Positions 24,163-32,610 are shown, counted from the first letter of the stretch. The stretch: DNA of 64,000 nt from Marinobacterium sp. xm-d-530 (GCF_013283365.1 NZ_WBYM01000001.1:496001-560000); one strand, 5' to 3'. Notes: generated by a model not told the origin, from the sequence alone. A program made the numbers and translations.

Positions 24163-25092
24163 TTACTTGATACCTACTAGGTCTTTGTAAGCACCTGAAG
24201 TAGATGGAGTCACTAGGAAGAAACCAGTGTCGATGCGTGGTGATACATCTTTACCCTGTGATGCAGCAACCGCAGCTTTGATGCCTTGGTAACCCATCTG
24301 GTAAAGCATCTGAGCTGTGTCAGCGTGTACCCAACCTTTATCCATCGCTTCGATTGCGTCAGTTGCGCCGTCGAAACCAACCAGTTTGATGTCACCTGCG
24401 CCTAGGCCAAGGTTTTCCATCGCTGCTTTAGCACCCATAGTGCCGCCGTCCCATGCGTTAGCAACCATTTTGATGTCGCTGCGTGAGTTTAGGATCGCTT
24501 CAACACCTTCCTGAGCTTGGTTAGAGTCCCACTCAGTTGGTACTTCTAAGATTTCAGAGTTTGGACGAGCTGTTTTGAACGCTTCAACGAAGCCGTTACG
24601 ACGCTCTTGGCCAGTAGACTGAGCTTGGTTACCCGTCACGTAGATGATCGCATCGCCATCGTTGATCAGAGTTGCTGCAACAGCACCCTGTACTTTAGCC
24701 ACTGCGTAGTTGTCTGTAGCAACGAATGACGTCACTGCAGCGCCTGATACGCCAGTATCGATTGCAACAACAGGGATACCTGCATCCATTGCATCGTTTA
24801 CTGCTGGAGCAACACCTGAAGAGTCAACTGGCGCGATACCGATTGCATCCACACCCTGTGCTACTAGGTTTTCGAACACTTCTAGCTGGCTTGATAGGTC
24901 GCCTTGGAATGCTGGACCTACAGTTACTAGGTCAACGCCCGCTTCTTGAGCTGCGTCTGCTGCACCCTGGTTGATCATCATCCAACCTGAGTTTGTTGCT
25001 GATTTAGTGATGTAGCCGATAGAACCTGCGTATACAGAGCCAGACATAAGTGCGCCAGCAGCCATTACGCTAAGCATTTTTTTCAATTTCAT
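24163..25092 (-). CDS. frcB: Sugar ABC transporter periplasmic binding protein (FrcB/RbsB family)
   Basis: Periplasmic monosaccharide receptor, 309 residues. A signal peptide (MKLKKMLSVMAAGALMSGSV, cleavage after YA) precedes a peripla_BP_4-type domain with NSGWMMINQGAADAA, GVDAIGIAPVDSSG, GIPVVAIDTG, the ligand-contact ATDNY, and VGFDGATDAIEAM. ATG follows GGAG. With a permease, a single-domain ATPase and a ROK regulator it matches the layout of FrcBCA fructose uptake, but ribose, xylose or inositol cannot be excluded. Confidence 0.85.
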   Translation of the reverse strand: MKLKKMLSVMAAGALMSGSVYAGSIGYITKSATNSGWMMINQGAADAAQEAGVDLVTVGPAFQGDLSSQLEVFENLVAQGVDAIGIAPVDSSGVAPAVNDAMDAGIPVVAIDTGVSGAAVTSFVATDNYAVAKVQGAVAATLINDGDAIIYVTGNQAQSTGQERRNGFVEAFKTARPNSEILEVPTEWDSNQAQEGVEAILNSRSDIKMVANAWDGGTMGAKAAMENLGLGAGDIKLVGFDGATDAIEAMDKGWVHADTAQMLYQMGYQGIKAAVAASQGKDVSPRIDTGFFLVTPSTSGAYKDLVGIK

Positions 25093-25178
25093 GTGTAGAT
25101 CTCCACATTTGTTTGTTTTTGTTTTCGGCGGTCTATTTCGATGCCTAACAGCGATCTTCTAATACTTTATAGCGCCCT

Positions 25179-25213
25179 GTCAATAATTAAATTGAATTGA
25201 TTTAATTATTGAC
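25179..25213. promoter_or_regulatory. 35-bp near-perfect palindrome in the frcB/frcA divergent promoter region, likely ROK operator
   Basis: GTCAATAATTAAAT at 25179-25192 is the exact reverse complement of ATTTAATTATTGAC at 25200-25213, with a seven-base centre. It lies about 85 bases before frcB and 70 bases before frcA, between the two divergent transcription units. AT-rich arms of this type resemble sites of NagC/Mlc-like ROK regulators, and a ROK gene is second in the plus-strand unit. Confidence 0.75.
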
Positions 25214-25281
25214 TCGCTATTAATTGTTAGTCATATTTAGTCACATTCAAATAAAGAGAATTTTCGTTCAGGAGTCTTAAA

Positions 25282-26058
25282 GTGTCTCAAAAAGTCTTAG
25301 AGATCAGAGGGTTAACCAAGCACTACGGCGGTGTACACGCGCTGAATGATGCGGACTTTGATCTTGCTCCGGGTGAGCACGTAGCGATTGTTGGAGATAA
25401 CGGTGCGGGTAAATCGACCTTCGTTCGTAACCTAACCGGTGTAGAGCAACGCACTCGCGGTTCGATCAAATTCTATGGTGAAGAGGTCAACTTCGACTCT
25501 CCTCTTGAGGCTCGCGATGCTGGTATTGAGACCGTGTATCAAAACTTGGCACTGGCAGATGAACTAGACGTGCCAGCCAATATCTTTTTGGGACGTGAAA
25601 AGACCAAATTCAATCTTGGCCCATTCAGCTGGATGGACAAGAAAGGGATGCGCCAAGAGTCAGAAGCACTGCTTGAAAAGACCGGCGTTAAGATTCCTGA
25701 CCTAAGCCAGTCCTTACGTGGCATGTCGGGTGGTCAACGCCAGTGTGTAGCGATCAGCCGTGCAGCGGGCTGGGGTGAGAAGTTGATCATCATGGATGAG
25801 CCAACCGCAGCTTTGGGTATCCAAGAGACCACGCGTGTTGAAAACATTATTCGTGGCTTAAAAGACCAAGGCATTCCCCTAATTTTGATCAGTCACAACC
25901 TTCGCCAAGTCTTTAACCTTGTGGATCGCATTATTGTCTTCCGCCAAGGTCGTATCGTTGGCAACGTTGTAGCGGCTGAAACGACCGGCAACGAGATCGT
26001 CTCGTTGATCACCGGTGCAGCGGATCAGGGTGTCCACGAAAACGCGAGTTACATCTAA
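25282..26058 (+). CDS. frcA: Sugar ABC transporter ATP-binding protein (FrcA type, single ABC domain)
   Basis: ATPase of the monosaccharide importer. Unlike RbsA-type ATPases with two fused ABC domains, this 258-residue protein has one: Walker A GDNGAGKSTF (about residues 37-46), Q-loop VYQNLALAD, signature MSGGQRQCVAISRAA, Walker B LIIMDEPTAALG and H-loop ISHNLRQVF. That single-domain form is typical of FrcA. The start is GTG at 25282 with AGGAG seven bases upstream. It is transcribed away from frcBC, with a shared regulatory region, and is followed after two bases by the ROK gene. Confidence 0.88.
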   Translation: MSQKVLEIRGLTKHYGGVHALNDADFDLAPGEHVAIVGDNGAGKSTFVRNLTGVEQRTRGSIKFYGEEVNFDSPLEARDAGIETVYQNLALADELDVPANIFLGREKTKFNLGPFSWMDKKGMRQESEALLEKTGVKIPDLSQSLRGMSGGQRQCVAISRAAGWGEKLIIMDEPTAALGIQETTRVENIIRGLKDQGIPLILISHNLRQVFNLVDRIIVFRQGRIVGNVVAAETTGNEIVSLITGAADQGVHENASYI

Positions 26059-26060
26059 TT

Positions 26061-27251
26061 ATGCGCAGCGCTTCGGCTTCTCAACGCGCCTCTGGTTCAA
26101 ACCAGGTCGGTGTTCGCCAATACAATGAACGACTCATCCTCTCGTTAATTCGTGAGCATGATGCGTTGACGAAAGCCGAAATTGCCAAAGCAACCAACCT
26201 TACTCCACAAACCGCATCAACGATCATTAATCGATTGATGGAACAGGACCTGTTAATCGCAGGCACTAAACGCCGCGGCGGTTTGGGACAGCCTTCTACC
26301 CCCTACGCACTCAATCCTGAAGGGGCGTACAGTATCGGTGTCAAAATTGGCCGCGCCTCGTTGGAGGTGCTGTTTATGGATATGACAGGGAATATTCGTA
26401 CCCGCATATCGCACGAATACCCCTTCCCGACGCCTAAAGAGGTCTATGCCAAGATCGAGCAGAGCATCAACACGCTTCTTGAACCTCTTGACGAGATGCA
26501 ACGCGATCGCGTTACCGGTGTTGGCCTGGCAGCGCCGTTTGCGCTGGAAGGTTGGGGCGATGAGCTAATTGAAGCGAAAGAGGCTTTAGCTGAGTGGGCG
26601 AAAATCGATCTGCTCGAAGAACTAAAGAAGGTCACCGACCTAGATGCGGCCATGCTGAACGATGCAACAGCAGCTTGCCTAGCCGAGCTAACCTACGGTA
26701 ATCCGCAGAGCTGGGAGAACCTACTCTACTTCTACGTGGGTACGTTCATCGGTGGTGGTGTCGTTCTTAACGGACAGATTCTTCCAGGCAGCCATGCCAA
26801 TGCCGGTGCACTGGGTTCAGTTCCGAGCGCCAATGGCAAGCAACTGATTCACTATGCGTCACTGCACCAGCTTGATAAACGATTGAAATCAGAATCGATC
26901 GTGGCGGATTTTGCCAATCTATCGGAAACCCTAGAACAGGATGCCTGGGCTCTGTTTACAGAGTGGGCTGACAACGCAGCACCCTACATTGCCCAGACTA
27001 TTGCGGCAGGTGCTGCCTTTGTGGATCCAGATGGTGTGATCATTGATGGACGCCTACCGGCGGTCGCGACACAGTACTTAGTACTGGCGATCAACCGTGC
27101 TTCGAGCGATGTGAACTGGGAAGGTCTCAACAAACCCCCGGTGATCGCAGGCAACCTTGGATTTGAAGCCCGCGCGTTAGGCGGTGCACTCCTGCCGATC
27201 TACTCTAACTTTGGCTTAGATAACCAAGCCTTCCTTAAAGCCGCACAGTAG
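26061..27251 (+). CDS. ROK-family transcriptional regulator
   Basis: Regulator of 396 residues with an N-terminal winged helix (LIREHDALTKAEIAKATNL and TPQTASTIINRLMEQDLL) and a C-terminal ROK sugar-kinase-like domain (SIGVKIGRASLEVLFMD, GVGLAAPF, NDATAACLAE, GTFIGGGVVLNG). The usual ROK zinc motif C-G-C-x-G-C-x-E is not seen; the corresponding part reads PSANGKQLIHYASLHQL, and the sugar-kinase catalytic Asp is not obvious, so it is a regulator only. It is co-transcribed with frcA and most likely represses frcBC/frcA through the palindrome at 25179-25213, releasing on sugar binding. Confidence 0.85.
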   Translation: MRSASASQRASGSNQVGVRQYNERLILSLIREHDALTKAEIAKATNLTPQTASTIINRLMEQDLLIAGTKRRGGLGQPSTPYALNPEGAYSIGVKIGRASLEVLFMDMTGNIRTRISHEYPFPTPKEVYAKIEQSINTLLEPLDEMQRDRVTGVGLAAPFALEGWGDELIEAKEALAEWAKIDLLEELKKVTDLDAAMLNDATAACLAELTYGNPQSWENLLYFYVGTFIGGGVVLNGQILPGSHANAGALGSVPSANGKQLIHYASLHQLDKRLKSESIVADFANLSETLEQDAWALFTEWADNAAPYIAQTIAAGAAFVDPDGVIIDGRLPAVATQYLVLAINRASSDVNWEGLNKPPVIAGNLGFEARALGGALLPIYSNFGLDNQAFLKAAQ

Positions 27252-27261
27252 TTGCTATGCA

Positions 27262-27435
27262 GTTGGAGCGATCCTCTAGCCCCCTGTTGGAGCGGTCTTA
27301 AAAAGGCCGCGATTCTCTTTCAAACCTTTCGCCTCATCTTCGATAAGGCTCCAACAAAGAGCGTTCGTTGGAGCGGTCTTAAAAAGGCCGCGATGTGCAA
27401 AACCTGCATCGCTTCCTCTTCGAGAAAGCTCCAAC
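27262..27435. repeat. REP/BIME-like element, locus C (two complete pairs plus a truncated unit)
   Basis: A truncated head unit (GTTGGAGCGATC, 27262-27273) is followed by complete inverted pairs at 27286-27355 (70 bp) and 27367-27435 (69 bp). Head units have stem GCGGTC/GGCCGC; opposite units have GCCTTATC/GATGAGGC in the first pair and GCTTTCTC/GAGGAAGC in the second, so the stems co-vary. The array fills the gap between the convergent ROK and quiC genes. Confidence 0.82.
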
Positions 27436-27451
27436 AAATACTCAGCGAAGA

Positions 27452-29302
27452 TCAAAGCACCAAATTCGTTTCATACTCACGCAACGCCGCCTGCGCTGCA
27501 AAGCGGATATGTGCATTCGCTTCACCGTAGGCCTGATACCCACGGATACGCTGCACAACTTCGAAGAATGCACCCTGTACTTCGCGCGTGTAGAAGTGCA
27601 AAAACTCACCGTCATCATTCGCATCGTAAAGAATATTAAAGCGCTGTAAGGTCTCAATTCGCTCAGCAGAGAGACCAAACTTACCCTTTATTTCACGGTA
27701 GTAGTTGTTGGGTACCGGCAACACCGATTCCGGATTGACCTGCGCTGCAAAAGCCAAAATATCCTCACACTCAAATGCGATCTGCTGCATACCGGCACCA
27801 TGGGTTCGCTGAATAAAGCGCTGCGGTGACGCCTGACGAGCCTCAGTCATGTTGATTGGAATCTTCACCTGCCCGTTCTGACTAGAGGCCACTCGACTGG
27901 TCACTAGGCCATAAATGTCAGGCAGATCCTGTACCGGTGTAATGTCAAAGTTGAACACTGATTTATAGAAGAACGCCGCCGATAGGAAATCGGTATTGGT
28001 AACAGACTGTGCCATATGATCGACGCGCTTAACGCCCACTTTGGGTAGTTCTACTCCCTCGACCGATTCAAAATCGACATCAAAGAAACGGAACTTCTTA
28101 TGACGCTCAACCAGATAGACCAAACTGTCTCCAACACCGCGCAGCGCTGGAATATTCAACTCACCTGGGCCTGCTGTGTTATTGAAGCGTTTGATTTGAT
28201 ACTCGTCTGCCTGTTTCAACGACTCTTTGACACTCGACGTCGTCAGTGCCAAAGCACAAACTGATGCGCCGTGCAGCTGGAAGTGCTGGTGAGCTTGGCT
28301 GGCAGGCTCGCGGTTAAGCACAAGGTTTACATCACCCATCTGCATCAGACCGACATCTTTAGAGAGGTGTTTGTGCGTCTCTTGGAAGCCTAATGAATTC
28401 AACATAGAGACGATCGATTCACCCTCTTCACCAGCAATCGCAAACTCAATGAACTCAACGTCAGTAATCTCAGCTTTAGGCGTTTCATCCTTGCACTGCT
28501 TATCCAACCAGATCAATGAACGCATACCATCTACTGCACGCTCTTTGGCAGGAGAAGCACGGAACTCATCATTGAAGATCTCGTGCGAAACGTAGTCATC
28601 AAAGCCTTTGTCACACAAGACTTTCATGAAATCAACGACCGGAAGATCACCCTGACCCGGGAAGCTGCGGTAGTGACGGCTCCAACTCATCAAATCGCTC
28701 AAGTGCATCACAGGCGCATCGGCCACCTGAACCAAGGCGATTTTATCAACAGGAATCTCATCGCGCAGACAGTCGAGCGTATTACCTCGAGAGAACATGT
28801 GGAAGGTATCAAGGTTAATGCCCAGCGCAGGATGATCGGCACGCTTTACCAGATCCCAAGCATCCTCATAATCAGCGATGAAGCGCCCCCAAGAGAGCGC
28901 CTCGTAACCCATAATAAAACCTTCTTTTGCTGCCAGCTCAGCCGCTTCGTAAAGGTCCGCAGCACAGCGTGCACGATCATCACTGGCATGAGGAGAGACA
29001 CTAGAGCAGCACAAAATTCGTTGAGTGCCCAGCTCATGCATCATCTCGAATCGACTCTGCATGTGATAGAACTTTTGACGCTTTAACTCAGCAGGCAGAC
29101 CTTCCAGATCACGAAACGGCTGCAGCGCTAGAATATCCAAACCTAAGTCATCGGCAATCGACTTCACCTCACGAGGTGAACCAGCAAACTGAATCAGGTC
29201 ATTATCAAAAATCTCAACCGCATCAAAACCCGCATCCGCAGCGGCTTCAAGTTTGTTTGGCAAACTGCCAGAGAGAGTAACGGTAGCAATGGATGTTTTC
29301 AT
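27452..29302 (-). CDS. quiC: 3-dehydroshikimate dehydratase QuiC, two-domain form
   Basis: Converts 3-dehydroshikimate to protocatechuate, the exit from quinate/shikimate catabolism into the beta-ketoadipate pathway. The 616-residue protein has the fused form known from Pseudomonas: an N-terminal TIM-barrel (xylose-isomerase-like) domain with probable metal ligands Glu134 (MGYEALSW), Asp165 (NLDTFHMF), Gln192 and Glu241 (VSHEIFND), and a C-terminal 4-hydroxyphenylpyruvate-dioxygenase-like domain (about 290-616; KRVDHMAQSV, GAGMQQIAFEC, FEVVQRIRGY) that probably has no dioxygenase role. A palindromic operator-like site lies 24-43 bases before the ATG. Confidence 0.92.
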   Translation of the reverse strand: MKTSIATVTLSGSLPNKLEAAADAGFDAVEIFDNDLIQFAGSPREVKSIADDLGLDILALQPFRDLEGLPAELKRQKFYHMQSRFEMMHELGTQRILCCSSVSPHASDDRARCAADLYEAAELAAKEGFIMGYEALSWGRFIADYEDAWDLVKRADHPALGINLDTFHMFSRGNTLDCLRDEIPVDKIALVQVADAPVMHLSDLMSWSRHYRSFPGQGDLPVVDFMKVLCDKGFDDYVSHEIFNDEFRASPAKERAVDGMRSLIWLDKQCKDETPKAEITDVEFIEFAIAGEEGESIVSMLNSLGFQETHKHLSKDVGLMQMGDVNLVLNREPASQAHQHFQLHGASVCALALTTSSVKESLKQADEYQIKRFNNTAGPGELNIPALRGVGDSLVYLVERHKKFRFFDVDFESVEGVELPKVGVKRVDHMAQSVTNTDFLSAAFFYKSVFNFDITPVQDLPDIYGLVTSRVASSQNGQVKIPINMTEARQASPQRFIQRTHGAGMQQIAFECEDILAFAAQVNPESVLPVPNNYYREIKGKFGLSAERIETLQRFNILYDANDDGEFLHFYTREVQGAFFEVVQRIRGYQAYGEANAHIRFAAQAALREYETNLVL

Positions 29303-29325
29303 AATGAGGACTCACATTGGGTTAC

Positions 29326-29345
29326 TTTGAACCAAACGGTTCAAA
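29326..29345. promoter_or_regulatory. Operator-like palindrome upstream of quiC
   Basis: TTTGAACC at 29326-29333 and GGTTCAAA at 29338-29345 are perfect eight-base arms around AAAC. The same design recurs beside the tetR and TRAP genes (31304, 31351 and 31417), so it is probably the site of the TetR-family regulator of the locus. Confidence 0.7.
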
Positions 29346-29422
29346 ACTATGAGTGCATATTAGCAAATACCATTTAAATTAATAAATAGTATTTAATTGA
29401 TTAGATATAACTTAAAGGAAAT

Positions 29423-30574
29423 TTATCTTTTACCAATCAAGGTAAGCAGCAAAAAGACGCTGGCGGTCATGCCCAAGAAAACCTGCGCCAGCGCTTCCAA
29501 TCCGACACTAGAGACTATAAGCCCCAAGGAGAGTGGCATAACCACTAAACCAACTCCGGCAGCAGAGATCTGCATGCCGATCAGGTTGGTCACATGCGAT
29601 TTTGGGACTCGCTTTGAGGTGGTTGAAAGCAGTGCTGGGAAGGTTGGTGCAAAGCCAAGGCCGACCAGAGCAAGCCCATAGACCCCACCTGGCCCACCTA
29701 ATTGAAGGGTGAACAGAACCAATCCAATCAGTGACATTAACAGACCGAAGAGCGTCAGGTTCATCTCACCAAACTTGGGCGCAAGCAGGCCAGCAAGGAT
29801 TCGACCAAGGGTAAAAGAGCCCCAATAGATCGTTACCCAAAGCCCTGCCGTGGCAAGGACCACATCCCGCGATTCCGTCAACAGGGTAAATGCCCAAAAG
29901 CCCAAACCAATTTCGGCCGAGGTGTAGAGAAAAAAGGCCAACATACTTAGCCATGCCGCCGGTAGTTTGAGCGTGGCGAGCATGCTGGCATTACCCTGCT
30001 CTTCCGGTTCACCAGCACTAGGCTGGTCACTCCATAAGCCGCGATAGTGGATAAAAGCAGAAAGCATCAATAACATCAAAAACGCGACCAACAGATAGCC
30101 AGGCCGCCACAGACCTGTCATCGCCAGCGATAGGGTCATGATGGCAGGACCTAGAGTGACTCCGACACCAAAACTGGCATGCAACCACTGCATGATACGG
30201 CTTGAGTAGTGTTTCTCCACATAGGCATTGAGGCCCGCATCGATACCACCACCGCCCAGACCGGCAATCAGTGCGACAAAGGGCATCCAATACCAGTCAG
30301 GCACAACCATAAACAGCACCAATGCGATGACGGTAAGTGAAGCACTTTGAATCAGCAGGCCAGCCAATCCAATACGATTAACAATTGCACCGATCATGAA
30401 GCTGCTCAGAGCATAACCGACGGTTCCGCCGGTCATGATGATTCCGAGACGATCCAGAGTGGTTGAGAACTCATCGGCCATAGTGGGCCAAGCCACACCG
30501 AGCAGCGCATCAGGCAGGCCTAAGGAGATGAACGCGATAAAACAGAGAATTAAAAGAAGGCGGCTAGGATGCAT
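29423..30574 (-). CDS. MFS transporter of the quinate/shikimate locus
   Basis: A 383-residue, roughly 12-helix major facilitator protein. It opens with FISLGLPDALLGVAWPTMAD and has GAIVNRIG and GLGGGGIDAGLNAYVEKH, features shared with GlcP/FucP-like carriers in which an acidic residue in helix 1 couples to protons. Lying between quiC and the tetR gene, on the same strand, it probably moves a pathway substrate or product (shikimate, quinate, dehydroshikimate or protocatechuate); this is inferred from position. A small hairpin (AGCTTC/GAAGCT, 30593-30612) lies just before its start. Confidence 0.75.
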   Translation of the reverse strand: MHPSRLLLILCFIAFISLGLPDALLGVAWPTMADEFSTTLDRLGIIMTGGTVGYALSSFMIGAIVNRIGLAGLLIQSASLTVIALVLFMVVPDWYWMPFVALIAGLGGGGIDAGLNAYVEKHYSSRIMQWLHASFGVGVTLGPAIMTLSLAMTGLWRPGYLLVAFLMLLMLSAFIHYRGLWSDQPSAGEPEEQGNASMLATLKLPAAWLSMLAFFLYTSAEIGLGFWAFTLLTESRDVVLATAGLWVTIYWGSFTLGRILAGLLAPKFGEMNLTLFGLLMSLIGLVLFTLQLGGPGGVYGLALVGLGFAPTFPALLSTTSKRVPKSHVTNLIGMQISAAGVGLVVMPLSLGLIVSSVGLEALAQVFLGMTASVFLLLTLIGKR

Positions 30575-30647
30575 GTAAAACTCACTAAAAAGAGCTTCAA
30601 TCTAGCGAAGCTGTAATGAAGTTACCAATCCAAAATGTTCTTAAATA

Positions 30648-31298
30648 TCAGTTGGCGACAAAGCGCAGGATCATCTCTTGTACCTGCTGATTAAGATGAC
30701 TTTGCCCCTCTTCCGTAAATAGATCGTTGCCAAAGGCTGCACTGAAGGTTGAGCGGTTTGAGTTATTGAAGAAACAGGCTGAACTGATCAACCAGTGAAG
30801 CTCAATGACACTGATGCCCGATCGAAAAACACCCTCCTCAACACCTCGTTGGTAGATCTCGCCAAGCCGATCGATTGCAGGGTTGTTAACCTCCTCAAAC
30901 GCCTCTTTTGCGATCAGATTGCGTCCCTCGTGAATGTTCTCAATCATAACCAGGCGAATAAACTGCGGATTGTTGCGCTGATGTTCAAAAGTGAACGCCA
31001 CCAGTGAGCGAAGCGCCTGCTCGGGATTGAGATCATTCAAATGCAGCTGTTGCTCGCCCAAACGGATATCTCGGTAGGCAGCCTCAAGAACGGTACGGTA
31101 GAGCTCTTTTTTATCGCCAAAGTAGTAGTAGATCATCCGCTTGGATGTATCGGTTTTTTCAGCGATCACATTGACCCGCGCACCGGCATAGCCTGAGGTG
31201 GCAAACTCTTCGGTGGCGACACGCAGGATATTGGCTTTAACTGCTTCAGGATTACGTTTTTTTGCGGCTGAACGGTTCGATGTAGAAGGGATACTCAT
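30648..31298 (-). CDS. TetR-family transcriptional regulator of the quinate/shikimate locus
   Basis: Regulator of 216 residues from ATG 31298; a TTG at 31313 would put the start inside an operator-like site and is not favoured. The N-terminal helix-turn-helix is clear (ILRVATEEFATSGYAGARV, then IAEKTDTSKRMIYYYFGDK), followed by a helical ligand-binding domain with EHQRNNPQFIRLVMIEN, a pattern seen in RutR-like TetR proteins. It lies between the catabolic genes and the divergent TRAP genes, and a palindrome six bases before its start suggests autoregulation. The inducer is likely a pathway compound. Confidence 0.85.
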   Translation of the reverse strand: MSIPSTSNRSAAKKRNPEAVKANILRVATEEFATSGYAGARVNVIAEKTDTSKRMIYYYFGDKKELYRTVLEAAYRDIRLGEQQLHLNDLNPEQALRSLVAFTFEHQRNNPQFIRLVMIENIHEGRNLIAKEAFEEVNNPAIDRLGEIYQRGVEEGVFRSGISVIELHWLISSACFFNNSNRSTFSAAFGNDLFTEEGQSHLNQQVQEMILRFVAN

Positions 31299-31303
31299 TT
31301 TAC

Positions 31304-31323
31304 TTTTAACCAAACGTTTAAAA
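31304..31323. promoter_or_regulatory. Operator-like palindrome at the tetR start
   Basis: TTTTAACC-AAAC-GTTTAAAA at 31304-31323 repeats the quiC site with small changes in the arms. It lies six bases before the tetR ATG, where a bound repressor would block its transcription. A further half site ACGGTT follows at 31325-31330. Confidence 0.6.
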
Positions 31324-31350
31324 AACGGTTATAAAGGTTCTAACAAATTG

Positions 31351-31370
31351 TTTTAACCAAATAGTACAAA
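31351..31370. promoter_or_regulatory. Operator-like site 2 in the tetR/TRAP intergenic region
   Basis: TTTTAACC-AAAT-AGTACAAA: the left arm matches the palindrome at 31304, the right arm is degenerate. It shares most of its bases with the site at 31417, 66 bases away. Confidence 0.5.
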
Positions 31371-31416
31371 AAGCTTGAATGCCTGTATAGGGCTATGGCA
31401 AATTTGCACTACTTAG

Positions 31417-31436
31417 TTTTAACCAAGTAGTACAAA
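31417..31436. promoter_or_regulatory. Operator-like site 3 upstream of the TRAP operon
   Basis: TTTTAACC-AAGT-AGTACAAA, differing from the site at 31351 by a single-base-sized change in the spacer. It is the copy nearest the TRAP genes, 120 bases before the first ATG. The 66-base spacing equals about six helical turns, which would suit looping or cooperative binding. Confidence 0.5.
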
Positions 31437-31555
31437 AGCTAAGAGCAAGACAATAAAACCAGCTTGCTTGGGGTAGGTGGTTTTAGACATCTTGCTACAA
31501 AAAATCTTGGAAACGTCATCTCTAGGCGTGAAACGATAATAAATTGGAGAGCCCA

Positions 31556-32560
31556 ATGAAAAAGGCGATGCTAAAAACTCTTGTTGCTACTGCTGTAGCG
31601 GCTGCTTCTGTTTCAACTTTTGCAGCACCCACTATCAAACTAGGTCACGTTGACGGCGCTGACTGGCAGACATCTAAAAAAGGTGCTGCTGGTGTCATCT
31701 TCAAAAACATTGTTGAAGGTGAGACAGATATCAAAGTAGAACTTTTCCCAGCAAAAGCTCTAGGTAACGAAGGCGATCTAGTTCAGCAAGCACAGGAAGG
31801 CACTACGCACATGGCGATCGTTTCTGGCGCTATGGCTAAAATCTGTAAAGAAGCTGACGTTCTAAACATTCCTTACACATTCTCAAACGCAACGATCGCC
31901 TGGGACGTACTTGACGGTCAGTTTGGTCAAGATCTTGCTGCACACTGTCTAGAAGAGACTGGCCTACGCACACTTGCATACGGTGAGACAGGTTTCCGTA
32001 ACTTCACTAACAACGTTCGTGAGATCAAATCTCCAGCAGACATGAAAGGTCTTAAGTTCCGCGTTCAGCCAATCCCTCTATACGTAGAGATGGTTGAAGG
32101 TCTTGGCGGTGAACCAACGCCTATCGCTTGGTCTGAACTTCCAAACGCACTTACAACTGGTGTTGTTGACGGTCAGGAAAACCCTGTCGGCACTATCTAC
32201 AACAACAACCTTCACAAGCTACAGAAGTACATGGTTCTTGATGGCCACGTTTACGCTGCTGACTTCATCGTAATCAACGACGAATTCTTCCAGTCTCTAA
32301 GCGCTGCTGAGCAGGACATCATTGCTAAAGCCGCTCGTACTGCAGGCCTAATGGGTCGCGCAATTCAGCAGTTCAACACGGCTGAAGGCGTAACGAAAGT
32401 GGTTGCTGAAGGTATGAAAGTACACTCACCAACAGCTGACGAAATGGCTCAGTTCAAGAAGCTTGCACAGCCAGCGGTTAAAGAGTGGCTTGCTAAAGAG
32501 CTAGGTAGCGATGAGTGGATCGCTAAACTAGACGCTGCTGTAGAAGCTGCTTCTAAGTAA
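31556..32560 (+). CDS. TRAP transporter solute-binding protein (DctP family)
   Basis: Periplasmic receptor of a TRAP importer for organic acids. The 334 residues start at the ATG after TTGGAG; a TTG at 31544 is less likely. The signal peptide ends at about STFAAPTIKLGH, and the mature protein has the family arginine-bearing stretch GLKFRVQPIPLYVEMVEGLGG and the PNALTTGVVDGQENPVGTI region; the arginine in KFRVQ normally salt-bridges the ligand carboxylate. Codon use is highly biased, as expected for an abundant protein. It heads the operon with the permeases and a shikimate dehydrogenase paralogue, so shikimate or quinate is the likely ligand (inference). Confidence 0.9.
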   Translation: MKKAMLKTLVATAVAAASVSTFAAPTIKLGHVDGADWQTSKKGAAGVIFKNIVEGETDIKVELFPAKALGNEGDLVQQAQEGTTHMAIVSGAMAKICKEADVLNIPYTFSNATIAWDVLDGQFGQDLAAHCLEETGLRTLAYGETGFRNFTNNVREIKSPADMKGLKFRVQPIPLYVEMVEGLGGEPTPIAWSELPNALTTGVVDGQENPVGTIYNNNLHKLQKYMVLDGHVYAADFIVINDEFFQSLSAAEQDIIAKAARTAGLMGRAIQQFNTAEGVTKVVAEGMKVHSPTADEMAQFKKLAQPAVKEWLAKELGSDEWIAKLDAAVEAASK

Positions 32561-32565
32561 TACTC

Positions 32566-32610
32566 CAAACCTCTTCAGGTTTGCACGGCTCCGACCATCC
32601 GGTCGGAGCC
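32566..32610 (+). terminator. Two hairpins between the TRAP binding-protein and small-permease genes
   Basis: CAAACCT/AGGTTTG (32566-32583, loop CTTC) is followed by GGCTCCGACC/GGTCGGAGCC (32587-32610, loop ATCC), both perfect. A short T-containing run follows. They probably reduce read-through into the permease genes or protect the 3' end of the binding-protein mRNA. Confidence 0.75.

Noticed and set aside
27262-27435. CRISPR-like array from the repeated GTTGGAGC units
   Set aside because: Units alternate in orientation, the spacers are short and repeat between loci, and no cas gene is present; the pattern is that of REP elements.
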